NCBI RefSeq assembly: GCF_028737255.1
Contig: NZ_JAQZAN010000001.1
Span: 62,001-126,000 of the forward strand
Direction: 5' to 3'
DNA from: Actinomycetospora straminea
GTDB lineage: Bacteria > Actinomycetota > Actinomycetes > Mycobacteriales > Pseudonocardiaceae
DNA length: 64,000 bases
The notes beneath the pieces are model-generated. The model saw only the letters and a list, made by a program, of their open reading frames with translations, made no database searches and was not told the origin of the DNA. Positions 56,866 through 64,000 of this stretch are shown here, piece by piece (position 1 is the first letter of the stretch; each line of letters opens with the position of its first letter). A program made the translations under genes and the position numbers.

Positions 56866-57717
56866 TCAGCGCCCGTGGCGGGCGAACGCCTCCAGGTCGA
56901 GCACGACGCGCGCGACGCGCAGCGCGGTGACGACCGCGTCGACCTCCACCGCCGACGCGGCGCGCTCCTCGGCGTCGAGACGCCCGAGCAGCAGCTCCGC
57001 CGCCTCGTGCAGCGTGGTCGCGATCTCGACGGCGCCGGCGAGGTCGTCGGCGGCGAGGCCGGTCGACCACCCCGCCTCGGGCACGCCGGACGCGGACAGG
57101 TCGAGCGCGCGCAGGAGCGCGCGGCGGTCGGGGTCGTCGTCGCTGCCGCCCTCGAGGTGGGCGAGCTCCGCGACGAGCTGGTCGACGGCACCGACCAGCT
57201 CGGCCGGCGCGGCGCCGGCCCGGCCGAACACGGCGGGTGGGACCACGCCCTGGGGGGTGCGGGGCGCGGGGATGACCGTCTCCTCCGGCTCCAGGCGCTC
57301 GCGGGCCTCGCGCATCCGGGCGGTCAGGCGGCCGCCGGCGGGCTCGTCGGGCACCGGCGAGGGGACAGCGGCTTCGTCCTCGGTGACCGGCTCGGGGTCC
57401 TGCCCGGTGGCCGGCGTCCGGTCGGCGGCGGGGACCGCCCCACTCGCCGCCCGCGGGGCGGGCACCACGGGCTCGGGCGGCTCGGGGCGGGACTCGGCAT
57501 CGCCGGGCTCGTCCGCGGTGGCGGTCGCGCCGGTCGCGGCCGGGTCCGCGGCGCTCGTGGGCGTCGGGTCGGCCGTGGTCGCGTCGGCGGCGGTGGCGTC
57601 GGCAGCGGGCCCGGCGTCCCCCGTCCTGTCCTCGGCCCTCTCCTGCGCCCCGTCGTGCACCCCACCGTCGGGTTCGGCCGTCACGAGTGTCTCCGGGGTC
57701 GCGGCGTCGGTCGACAA
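56866..57717 (-). CDS. Hypothetical acidic protein with helical C-terminal domain
   Basis: The roughly 283-residue protein has a long Ala/Asp/Glu/Pro/Thr-rich N terminus (about 1-130) and a helical C-terminal part: LTARMREARERLEPEETVIPAPRTPQGVVPPAVFGRAG, AELVGAVDQLVAELAHLEGG, and DLAGAVEIATTLHEAAELLLGRLDAEERAASAVEVDAVVTALRVARVVLDLEAFARHGR. No known domain. The start is probably TTG 57717, which has AAGGAG five bases upstream; the frame is open further to 58476 without coding look. It follows the small membrane-protein gene on the minus strand. Confidence 0.65.
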   Translation of the reverse strand: MSTDAATPETLVTAEPDGGVHDGAQERAEDRTGDAGPAADATAADATTADPTPTSAADPAATGATATADEPGDAESRPEPPEPVVPAPRAASGAVPAADRTPATGQDPEPVTEDEAAVPSPVPDEPAGGRLTARMREARERLEPEETVIPAPRTPQGVVPPAVFGRAGAAPAELVGAVDQLVAELAHLEGGSDDDPDRRALLRALDLSASGVPEAGWSTGLAADDLAGAVEIATTLHEAAELLLGRLDAEERAASAVEVDAVVTALRVARVVLDLEAFARHGR

Positions 57718-57986
57718 CGGCGCTCCTTCATGGGCGAGGTCGTGTCGCCGCCGGGTGCGCCCAGGGCGTCGATGCGGCGACACAGGGTCACCCGGTGGAT
57801 CGTCCCCGCCAGCCTGACGCGTTGCGGACGGCTCGCGGAACAGCCCGTTCGGGGGATCTCCTTCACCCGTTGGACCGCTCACCACCACGAGGTGCGGCCG
57901 TTGGACGCTATCGCTTGGTCCGTGTGGGCGCTCACCCTCCGGCACAGATGGTCCCGAGCCCGCCGGCGAGGGCACCACCGGGGGCG

Positions 57987-58472
57987 TCAGTGCAGGTCCC
58001 GGGGCCGCGGGCCGGAGGGCACGCCGCGGCCGGTCCGCGTCATCAGCGCCCGCCGGGTGGCCGACACCGAGCTCCCGCGAAACCGGCTGACGATGACGAC
58101 GCCGGCGAACGCCAGCCCGTTCACCGCGCCGAGGCCGAGCATCGCCACCTCGAGCACCTGCTCGTCGGCGAACGACCCGCCCGGTTCCGGGGCCTCGAGC
58201 GCTCCGCCGTACGGCACCGGCGCCGGGGCGGGCACGGGGTCGGCGGCCAGGGCGGGACCGGGGTCGGGCAGCTCCGCCCCGAGCACCAGCCCGCCGGCGA
58301 CCAGCAGACCCACGGCCGCGCCGCGCGCGAGGGCGGTCCGGAGCCGGCGTACCCGCGCACCCCGCACACCGAGGACGCCGTCGGCGCCGCTCCCGTCCCC
58401 ACGACGGCCCCCACGACCGTCTCCTCCACCGACCATGTGCCCGCCCCGTCCCCCCGATGTGTCCTCGGACAC
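57987..58472 (-). CDS. Small membrane protein, hypothetical
   Basis: The 161-residue protein has a Gly/Arg-rich N terminus, a first hydrophobic segment (AAVGLLVAGGLVLGAEL), a Pro/Ala-rich loop and a second helix (EVAMLGLGAVNGLAFAGVVIVSRF), with a basic C terminus. It may be a two-TM protein or a secreted one with an anchor. Starts are GTG 58472 or ATG 58436; the latter lies close to a GGAGGAG-like site downstream and is uncertain. No family recognised. Confidence 0.55.
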   Translation of the reverse strand: MSEDTSGGRGGHMVGGGDGRGGRRGDGSGADGVLGVRGARVRRLRTALARGAAVGLLVAGGLVLGAELPDPGPALAADPVPAPAPVPYGGALEAPEPGGSFADEQVLEVAMLGLGAVNGLAFAGVVIVSRFRGSSVSATRRALMTRTGRGVPSGPRPRDLH

Positions 58473-58606
58473 TCATCGGGGCGGTCCGGCGGGCTCGTTA
58501 CCGACACGACGCCGGAAGGGCACGACACACCGTGATCGTGACCGGACCGTGATCGACGTGTCCGATCCTTCCGGTTCGCGCAGCGCACGGCGCCGCGCGG
58601 CGGGGC

Positions 58607-59110
58607 TCAGACGCGCTGCGTCTGGTACTCGTCGACGATCTGGCGGTACTCGTCGTCACCGACCTCGCGGCCCAGCAGGCGGCCGGCGAGGCGGCGGGAC
58701 AGGCGGGCCACGTCGGGCTGCAGGTCCGAGGCCACCGACGAGCGCTGGGAGGCGAGCTCCTCGCGACCCTGGGCGACGAACGACGACGCCTCCTCGCGCG
58801 CGGCGGCGAGGACCTCGTCGCTGCGGCGCTGGCCCTCCTCGCGCGCGGTGTCGCGGATGCGGGCGGCCTCGTCGCGGGCCTCGCCGATGCGGGTGCGGTA
58901 CTCGGTGTGCACGCGGCGCGCCTCGGCGCGGGCCTGCTCGGCGCGCTCGAAGCCGCCCTCGATGCGGTCGTGGCGCTCGCTGTAGACCTTCTCCAGCCGC
59001 GGCAGCAGGACCCGGCTCATGACGAGGTAGAGCGCGCCGAACGCGATCAGCCCGATCACGATCTCGTGCCAGATCGGGCTGAGCACGAAGTAGCCACTCG
59101 CCAGGGTCAT
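58607..59110 (-). CDS. Orphan ATP synthase F0 subunit b-like protein
   Basis: The 167-residue protein has one N-terminal membrane helix (WHEIVIGLIAFGALYLVM) and a long charged coiled coil: LPRLEKVYSERHDRIEGGFERAEQARAEARRVHTEYRTRIGEARDEAARIRDTAREEGQ, ending RRLAGRLLGREVGDDEYRQIVDEY. This is the AtpF layout. No other atp gene is near, so it is either a paralogue with a scaffold role or a misplaced subunit. ATG 59110 has a weak ribosome site. It is divergent from the UspA gene with 182 bases between. Confidence 0.85.
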   Translation of the reverse strand: MTLASGYFVLSPIWHEIVIGLIAFGALYLVMSRVLLPRLEKVYSERHDRIEGGFERAEQARAEARRVHTEYRTRIGEARDEAARIRDTAREEGQRRSDEVLAAAREEASSFVAQGREELASQRSSVASDLQPDVARLSRRLAGRLLGREVGDDEYRQIVDEYQTQRV

Positions 59111-59292
59111 CGCCGGCTGCACCGCCTGTGGGTCGCTGTTCGGTCGCTGCGCGGCACCCGGTGACCGACGTCGTCGGCCGGGCGCTCGCGCACAGTCTGT
59201 CCGATCTCCCCCCGCGAAGCGACCCGGGGTGGGCGGACGGGCCGCCGCCACCCTGCGGGAACGCCCGCGCGGGCGACCCCTAGGGTGCCGCC

Positions 59293-59751
59293 GTGGGTGA
59301 CTACAAGCTGGTGGCCGTGGGCACGGACGGGTCCTCCTCGGCCACGCTCGCCGTCGGGCGCGCCGCCCGGATCGCCGCGGACGCGGGCGCCAAGCTCCTC
59401 ATCATCTGTGCCTACGAGCGCTCGAGCCGCCCGGGCGGGCGCGACCAGGCCGAGGCGGAGCGCGCGCTCGGCGACGAGGCGTACAAGATCATCGGCGCGA
59501 ACCCCGCCGAGGAGAAGCTCCGCGACGCCCGCGACGTCGCCCGGCGCGAGGGCGCCGACGAGGTCAACACCGTCGCGGTCGAGGGCGAGCCGGTGCAGGC
59601 CATCTGCGACAAGGTCGAGCTGCACCACGCCGACCTGGTCGTGGTCGGCAACAAGGGGCTCGCGAGCTTCGCCGGGCGCCTGCTCGGGTCGGTGCCCGCC
59701 GAGGTCTCCCGCCGCGCCCCCACCGACGTGCTGATCGTCCACACCACGTAG
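59293..59751 (+). CDS. Universal stress protein (UspA family)
   Basis: The 152-residue single-domain USP has VGTDGSSSATLAVGRAARIAADAGAKLLIICAYE at the N terminus and the ATP-binding motif VVGNKGLASFAGRLLGSVPAEVSRRAPTDVLIVHT (G-2X-G-9X-GS pattern). ATP-binding USPs respond to hypoxia or stress in actinobacteria. GTG 59293 is the likely start. It is divergent from the orphan subunit b-like gene and convergent with the 59762 gene. Confidence 0.92.
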   Translation: MGDYKLVAVGTDGSSSATLAVGRAARIAADAGAKLLIICAYERSSRPGGRDQAEAERALGDEAYKIIGANPAEEKLRDARDVARREGADEVNTVAVEGEPVQAICDKVELHHADLVVVGNKGLASFAGRLLGSVPAEVSRRAPTDVLIVHTT

Positions 59752-59761
59752 GCAGGCGGAC

Positions 59762-60670
59762 TCAGCGCGCCGCTTCCTCCAGCGGCACCGTCGTGTCGAC
59801 CTGCACGGCGAGGTCGCCGCGCCGCGGCGCCGGGGTGGCCGGCGTCGGGGGCGTCGCCCAGGTGCCCGGCACCGAGCAGTAGGGCGCGGCGCGGTGGCGT
59901 CCGAGCAGCTCCGACAGCGGCGCGTCGGCGAGGACGTCGGCCAGCGCGTGCTCGAACGAGCGCCGGGTGCCGCGGTCGCGCGGGCGCGCCAGGGCCTCGG
60001 CGAGCCGGCGGGTGAGCCGCTCGGAGTCGGCGAGGAACGTCGTCAGCGACAGGCGCCCGCGCCCCAGCTCGCGGCGGCAGCGGCCGGCGACCGTGTCGCC
60101 CTCGCCGACGATGCACACCTCGACGTCGACGTCGCCGTCCTCGAGCAGCGACCCGGCCGGCCCGGCCCCCTCCGGCGTGGGGCGCGCCATGGTCGCGCGG
60201 AAGACGGCGTTGGTGACGCGGTCGGCCGGCTCGCGCACGAGGGAGGCGAGCAGGTTCCAGCCGCCGCGGCTCTCGAGCACGTCGCGCAGGCCGCGGACAT
60301 CGACGGTCAGCCGCCGGACGCGCACGCCGTCGCCGGCCCGGTCGAGCAGCTCACCGACCGTGTCGGGACGCGGGGCGTCCCCGGGGACGACGACGTGCAG
60401 CCGCGGCACCGCGGGGGTGCCGGGGACCTGGGGGTCGATGCCGCAGACCGCCACCTCCGGCGCGGGCGGCCGGATCGCCTCGCGTGCCGGGGTGTCGAGG
60501 TACTCCATCCCGACCATGACCTCGGGACCGGGCACGACGCGCGCCGTGGTGGTGGCCCGGGCGGTGCCGGACGCGCCGGCCCGGCGGGTGGTGACCTCGG
60601 CGGCACGGCTGCTGGCACGGCTGGTGGGACGGCGACGGACGAACGGGATGCGCACGAGCTCTCCGCTCAC
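59762..60670 (-). CDS. Hypothetical protein of unknown family
   Basis: The roughly 302-residue protein has a basic N terminus (LVRIPFVRRRPTSRASSRAAE) and an alpha/beta-looking body (VCGIDPQVPGTPAVPRLHVVVPGDAPRPDTVGELLDRAG, VDVRGLRDVLESRGGWNLLASLVREPADRVTNAVFRATMARP, VEVCIVGEGDTVAGRCRRELGRGRLSLTTFLADSERLTRRLAEALARPRDRG). It ends with a Pro/Thr-rich tail. No membrane helix or known motif. GTG 60670 has CCGGAG five bases upstream; GTG 60718 and 60655 are alternatives. Confidence 0.65.
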   Translation of the reverse strand: MSGELVRIPFVRRRPTSRASSRAAEVTTRRAGASGTARATTTARVVPGPEVMVGMEYLDTPAREAIRPPAPEVAVCGIDPQVPGTPAVPRLHVVVPGDAPRPDTVGELLDRAGDGVRVRRLTVDVRGLRDVLESRGGWNLLASLVREPADRVTNAVFRATMARPTPEGAGPAGSLLEDGDVDVEVCIVGEGDTVAGRCRRELGRGRLSLTTFLADSERLTRRLAEALARPRDRGTRRSFEHALADVLADAPLSELLGRHRAAPYCSVPGTWATPPTPATPAPRRGDLAVQVDTTVPLEEAAR

Positions 60671-60774
60671 TCGGCTCCGGAACCGCCCACGATGCCATGC
60701 CCGAGTGACCGTCGCCACGTCGAACGATTCAGGGGACCCCGACGCGCGCGATGATCACCCGTCCTGTCGCTCGC

Positions 60775-61185
60775 TCAGCCCGTCGCGGAACCGTCGAGCC
60801 GCCGTTCGAGGTCGGCGAGGGTCCGCTCGAGGTCCTGCTGGACCTGGTCGTGGTGCTCGGGGTCGTCCGTGCCGGGCGTGTGCAGGCTGACGGTGACCCG
60901 CGAGTCCTCGTCGCCGATGCCGGTCACGAAGAGCTCGCCGTGGTAGTCCGAGACCCGGTCGGCGCCCCACCGCACGCTGCGCGCGTCGGCGTCGGCGTGC
61001 ATCCAGGCCCGGTCCTCGTGCTGCTCGCCGCCGCCGACCGCGACGACGTCGACCTCGTCCCCGCCGGCGCGCTTCGCCTGCTGCAGGCCGCTGACCCACT
61101 CGGGCAGGTGCTCGGCGTCGGAGAGGTACGCGAAGACCTCCTCCGGCGGGCGGCGGACGTCGATGCTGTGCTGGAAGTCGCCCAT
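60775..61185 (-). CDS. SRPBCC family protein (polyketide cyclase/START-like)
   Basis: The 136-residue protein has the SRPBCC pattern: DFQHSIDVRRPPEEVFAYLSDAEHLPEWVSGLQQAKR, a central W-rich beta region (EDRAWMHADADARSVRWGADRVSDYHGELFV) and a C-terminal long helix (HHDQVQQDLERTLADLERRL). Such small helix-grip proteins bind lipids or other hydrophobic ligands; in actinobacteria some pair with MT0933-type antitoxins, but the one in this window is 32 kb away. ATG 61185 is clear. Confidence 0.88.
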   Translation of the reverse strand: MGDFQHSIDVRRPPEEVFAYLSDAEHLPEWVSGLQQAKRAGGDEVDVVAVGGGEQHEDRAWMHADADARSVRWGADRVSDYHGELFVTGIGDEDSRVTVSLHTPGTDDPEHHDQVQQDLERTLADLERRLDGSATG

Positions 61186-61223
61186 GCGGGGCGGCTACCC
61201 GCGCCGGGGAGACCCGACGCGGC

Positions 61224-62489
61224 TCAGCGCGTCGCCGGCGTGATCGCCGCGCCGCCGCCGAAGCCCGCGACGCCGGTGGTCTCGACACCGAGGCCGAGGT
61301 AGGCGTTGACCAGCACCGGCGCGGCGCCGGGCCGGGTCTCGCGGTCGGCGCCCGTGCGCGCGTCGAGCACGACGGGGCCGTTGACCGTCGTCCCGTACAC
61401 CGCGCCGTGCCAGGCCGTCGTCATCTGGGGGGCGACGCGGTTGGCGGCGGGGTCCGGCAGTTCCCACAGCGGGGCGGCCGTGCCCGCGTCGACGGCGAAG
61501 AGGCGGGTGTCGCCGCCGCAGACGGTGGTGGCGGCCTGGTCCCAGACGCAGCGCGGCGGCGTGTAGGTGCGGCCGACGTCAAAGGTGCGCACGGTGGCCC
61601 CGCGCGGGTCGACGAAGCGCAGCGACGCCGACGGCGCGGACAGCGTCGTCGCCGTCGTCCGCCCGCTGACCACGGCGAGCCCCGGCCCGGCGACGGTGAT
61701 CCGCGGGTCGCGCAGCACCTCGGGCAGCGCGAAGCGCCGCAGCCCCGTGACGACGTCGAGCCCGACGACCGTCGAGTCGGCGTAGGCACCGCTCTCCCCC
61801 GGCGTCGTGGCGACCCCGACCGCGGTGCCGCCGGCCGGGCCGTCGGCGAGCAGGGCGTCGACCGCGATGCCGTCGGCGGTCCACAGCACCCGCCGGGTGG
61901 TGAGGTCGACGCCGAGCGCGGTGCGCTGGGTGTCGGTGCTCGCGGTGAGCACCGCGACCCCGGCCACCACCCCGGCCACCTCCATCGCGACGGCGGGCGG
62001 GCGCTCGGTCCACGGCAGCACGGTCGGCGCGCTCCAGCGCAGTGCGCCGCTCGCCGCGTCGAAGGCGAGGAGGTCGACGGCGAGGCCGGGCGGCGTGGTG
62101 CCCGACCCCGGGACGACGCTGCCCGCGCCGACCAGCACCGCGCCGTCCGGGCTCGCGACGGGGCGCCCGGCGGCGAAGCGGCCGGGTGGCGCGTCGGTGC
62201 CCGGGACCGGGGTGCCGGTGGAGTCGAGGCGCGCGATGCGCCCGCCGTCGGTGGCCCAGATCGCGGTGCCGACGAGGGCCGCGGGCAGCGCGTCGGCGTC
62301 CCGCCCGAACACCGACGTGCCCGAACCCCCGAAGATCGTCCCGGTGGGGGCGCCGAAGCCGGTGGGCGGGTCGAAGGCGGGCGGCGGGGCCGCCTCCGTG
62401 GGCGCGCCCCCGCAGCCGGCGAGCAGCAGCGTCGTCAGCACCGCCGTCAGGAGGGGGGCGACCACGGTCGCGGCCAGCCGGTCACGCAC
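61224..62489 (-). CDS. Lipoprotein with PQQ-like beta-propeller repeats
   Basis: The 421-residue protein has a lipobox (LLLAGC, Cys26) followed by repeated propeller-blade sequences ending in W/L-x-T or D-x-x-TG-x-x-x-W: LLAFDAASGALRWSAP, GVDLTTRRVLWTADG, GLDVVTGLRRFALPE, FAVDAGTAAPLWELPD, VLDARTGADRETRPG. There is no catalytic PQQ site, so it is probably a binding or scaffold protein outside the membrane (BamB-like fold). GTG 62489 is the likely start. No partner genes are evident. Confidence 0.85.
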   Translation of the reverse strand: MRDRLAATVVAPLLTAVLTTLLLAGCGGAPTEAAPPPAFDPPTGFGAPTGTIFGGSGTSVFGRDADALPAALVGTAIWATDGGRIARLDSTGTPVPGTDAPPGRFAAGRPVASPDGAVLVGAGSVVPGSGTTPPGLAVDLLAFDAASGALRWSAPTVLPWTERPPAVAMEVAGVVAGVAVLTASTDTQRTALGVDLTTRRVLWTADGIAVDALLADGPAGGTAVGVATTPGESGAYADSTVVGLDVVTGLRRFALPEVLRDPRITVAGPGLAVVSGRTTATTLSAPSASLRFVDPRGATVRTFDVGRTYTPPRCVWDQAATTVCGGDTRLFAVDAGTAAPLWELPDPAANRVAPQMTTAWHGAVYGTTVNGPVVLDARTGADRETRPGAAPVLVNAYLGLGVETTGVAGFGGGAAITPATR

Positions 62490-62550
62490 GCCGCGCAGGA
62501 TTCCACGCCGGCGCAGCGGGCCGGAGCCGGACCAGGGAGCTCCGCGCGCC

Positions 62551-62775
62551 TCACTCGGTCGGGACGGCCTCGTCCGACGAGCGGCGCGGGGTCACGACGG
62601 GCAGCGGCCCGGTGGCCTGGGCGAGGCGGCGCTGGGCGCGCGCGACGCGGGCGGCGTACTCGGCCGCCGCGGCCTGCTCGGCCTTCGCGGCCTTGCGCTC
62701 GGCGCGGGTGAGGCGCGGGGGCGTGTCGTCGGCACGCTCCGACGGGGCGTCGGCACGGCGGCGCAGGAACGACAT
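62551..62775 (-). CDS. Small basic hypothetical protein
   Basis: The 74-residue protein starts MSFLRRRADAPSERADD and has a Lys/Ala/Glu-rich helix (LTRAERKAAKAEQAAAAEYAARVARAQRRLAQ). The ATG at 62775 follows a strong GAGGAGAG site, which makes it a real gene candidate despite its size. No domain recognised; a coiled coil is likely. Confidence 0.7.
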   Translation of the reverse strand: MSFLRRRADAPSERADDTPPRLTRAERKAAKAEQAAAAEYAARVARAQRRLAQATGPLPVVTPRRSSDEAVPTE

Positions 62776-62926
62776 CGGCTCTCCTCGATGACCTCGAGCG
62801 GGTCTCGTGGGGAGTGTCGTCGCGATCACCGAGGACGTGAGCAGCGATCACACCATCGTGTCGCAGCTGTGACCGTGTGCGGGGACGTGACCGGACAGCA
62901 GGTCGCGGACGGGGACGAACCGGGCG

Positions 62927-64000
62927 TCACGCGGGGCGCGTGGCGACCCCGGCGACCGTCCCGGCGATCAGGTCGGCGGCCCGCTCGCCCAGCATCAGGG
63001 CGGTCGCGGCGGGCCCGCGGCGGGGCACGGTCGGCAGCACCGACGTGTCGACGACCCGCAGTCCGCAGAGCCCGTGCACGCGCAGCTCGGGGTCCACGAC
63101 GGCCTCGGGGTCCGACGCCGGGCCGAGCTTCGCGGTGCTGCACAGGTGCGCCGACGTCGTGACGTGCGCGGTGATCCAGGCGTCGAGGGCGCGGTCGTCG
63201 CGGCCGCGGCCGGGGTCGAGCGCGAGCCCCCCGGCCGCGAGCAGCTCCCCCGCCCGGCGCACGACCTGGCGCATGCGGGCCCGGTCGCGACCGGTGACCA
63301 GGTAGCGGTGCTCGAGGCGCGGGCACTCGCCGGGCGCCGACGCGAAGGACATGACCCCGCGGCTCTCCGGGGCCTGCACCGCGCACATGAGGTGGCACGA
63401 CCCGCCCGGCGCGAAGGGCCGCGCGAACAGGAGGATCTCGAGGTCACCGGCCGGGTCGTCGCCGGAGTCGAGGTGCACCGCCGCCTGGGCGCCGGGCGCC
63501 TCGGGGTGCAGGCCCTCACCGGGGTCGGGGAAGGCCAGGTAGACGCTCGGGTGGTCGCTGTAGCCCCGCCCGACGCCGGGGAGCTCGTGGCGCACGGGCA
63601 GGCCCGCGGTGTGCAGGGCGTCGGGCGGCCCGACGCCCGAGAGCGCGAGCAGCTGCGGGGTGCACACCGACCCGGCCGCGAGCACCACCTCGCCGGCCTC
63701 GATCCGCTCGCCATCGGTGCTCTCCACGCCGACGGCGCGGTCGCCGTCGAGCAGCACCCGGGCGACGGTGACGTCACCGCGGACGGCGAGGTTCTCCCGC
63801 GCGAGGTGCGGCAGCACGTAGGCCATCGCCGCGTTCACCCGCACCCCGCGCCGCACGTTGCCCGGCACGAGCCCCGCGCCGGGGGGCTGGTCGCCGTTCT
63901 TGTCGGGCTCGGCGGGCACGCCGACCCGGGCCGCGGCCGCGAGGAACCGCTCGGTGACCGGCGCGCGCAGCTCGCCCGCGGGGCGCACGACCGGCACCGG
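62927..64000 (-). CDS. GMC family oxidoreductase (N-terminal part outside window)
   Basis: The visible C-terminal 357 residues belong to an FAD-dependent GMC oxidoreductase: EVVLAAGSVCTPQLLALSGVGPPDAL, GVGRGYSDHPSV, and the C-terminal ITAHVTTSAHLCSTAKLGPASDPEAVVDPELRVHGLCGLRVVDTSVLPTVPRRGPAATALMLGERAADLI. The FAD-binding GxGxxG lies beyond the window edge. The catalytic His is in SAHLC rather than the common TxHxxG; family members tolerate this. It may be the mycofactocin-linked GMC type (MftG), but no mft gene is visible here, so I leave it unnamed. Confidence 0.88.
   Translation of the reverse strand, partial: PVPVVRPAGELRAPVTERFLAAAARVGVPAEPDKNGDQPPGAGLVPGNVRRGVRVNAAMAYVLPHLARENLAVRGDVTVARVLLDGDRAVGVESTDGERIEAGEVVLAAGSVCTPQLLALSGVGPPDALHTAGLPVRHELPGVGRGYSDHPSVYLAFPDPGEGLHPEAPGAQAAVHLDSGDDPAGDLEILLFARPFAPGGSCHLMCAVQAPESRGVMSFASAPGECPRLEHRYLVTGRDRARMRQVVRRAGELLAAGGLALDPGRGRDDRALDAWITAHVTTSAHLCSTAKLGPASDPEAVVDPELRVHGLCGLRVVDTSVLPTVPRRGPAATALMLGERAADLIAGTVAGVATRPA

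Noticed and set aside
62927-64000. Naming the GMC oxidoreductase mftG
   Set aside because: The C-terminal end resembles that type, but the N terminus is outside the window and no mycofactocin gene is visible.

Overview
The window is chromosomal DNA from a very GC-rich, mycothiol-making actinobacterium. Support: strong GC3 bias, many GTG starts, mycothiol S-conjugate amidase (Mca), a short-chain cis-prenyl transferase, DtxR/IdeR-type iron boxes, and a gene order that, from memory, follows the Mycobacterium tuberculosis block running from xseA/xseB down to mfd. A Pseudonocardiaceae or Pseudonocardia-like host is my best inference; the sequence alone does not prove it. I see no prophage, integrase, transposase or CRISPR array.

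Layout. 0-9 kb: end of exonuclease VII (xseA tail, xseB), a two-TM protein, DUF4245, glpX, an L,D-transpeptidase, fumC, an ATP-dependent DNA ligase, DUF3817 and a GuaB1-type GMP reductase. 9-27 kb: PIN-PhoH ATPase, DUF885, a small secreted protein with two near-identical 40-residue repeats, uppS/TrhA, an RHH-like protein, a DUF255 thioredoxin-like protein, mca, greA, threonine dehydratase, transsulfuration genes (cbs-metB) and a thiolase. 27-35 kb: Bax inhibitor-like protein, MT0933-type antitoxin, a LOV-GAF-SpoIIE phosphatase (probable blue-light receptor), a PIG-L protein with an altered motif, tRNA-Leu(UAA), a family 5-type uracil-DNA glycosylase and ppx. 35-49 kb: DUF501, divIC, eno, TPR, lytic transglycosylase, the iron operon efeUOB, mazG, a SurA-like lipoprotein and mfd. 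49-64 kb: less conserved genes (quinoprotein dehydrogenase, EEP nuclease, RDD protein, Pro-rich LMW phosphatase, PanE-like reductase, orphan ATP-synthase-b-like protein with UspA, a beta-propeller lipoprotein) and a truncated GMC oxidoreductase at the right edge.

Functional links. cbs and metB form a cysteine/methionine unit; glpX, fumC and eno are central carbon genes; mfd, ligase, UDG, xseB and mazG are repair or nucleotide-hygiene genes; efeUOB is an iron-uptake operon under two adjacent iron boxes. 

The most unusual signals lie between or beside genes: (1) a palindromic intergenic repeat family built on GCAGCGAAC/GTTCGCTGC, with three 51-53-nt copies and two clusters of 24-bp units that bracket an AbiEi-like gene; (2) a U-tract terminator in the greA leader; (3) a tRNA-Leu(UAA) with a short, class I-type variable region; (4) long palindromes near 35.2 and 45.1 kb; and (5) the LOV phosphatase and the two-repeat secreted protein.
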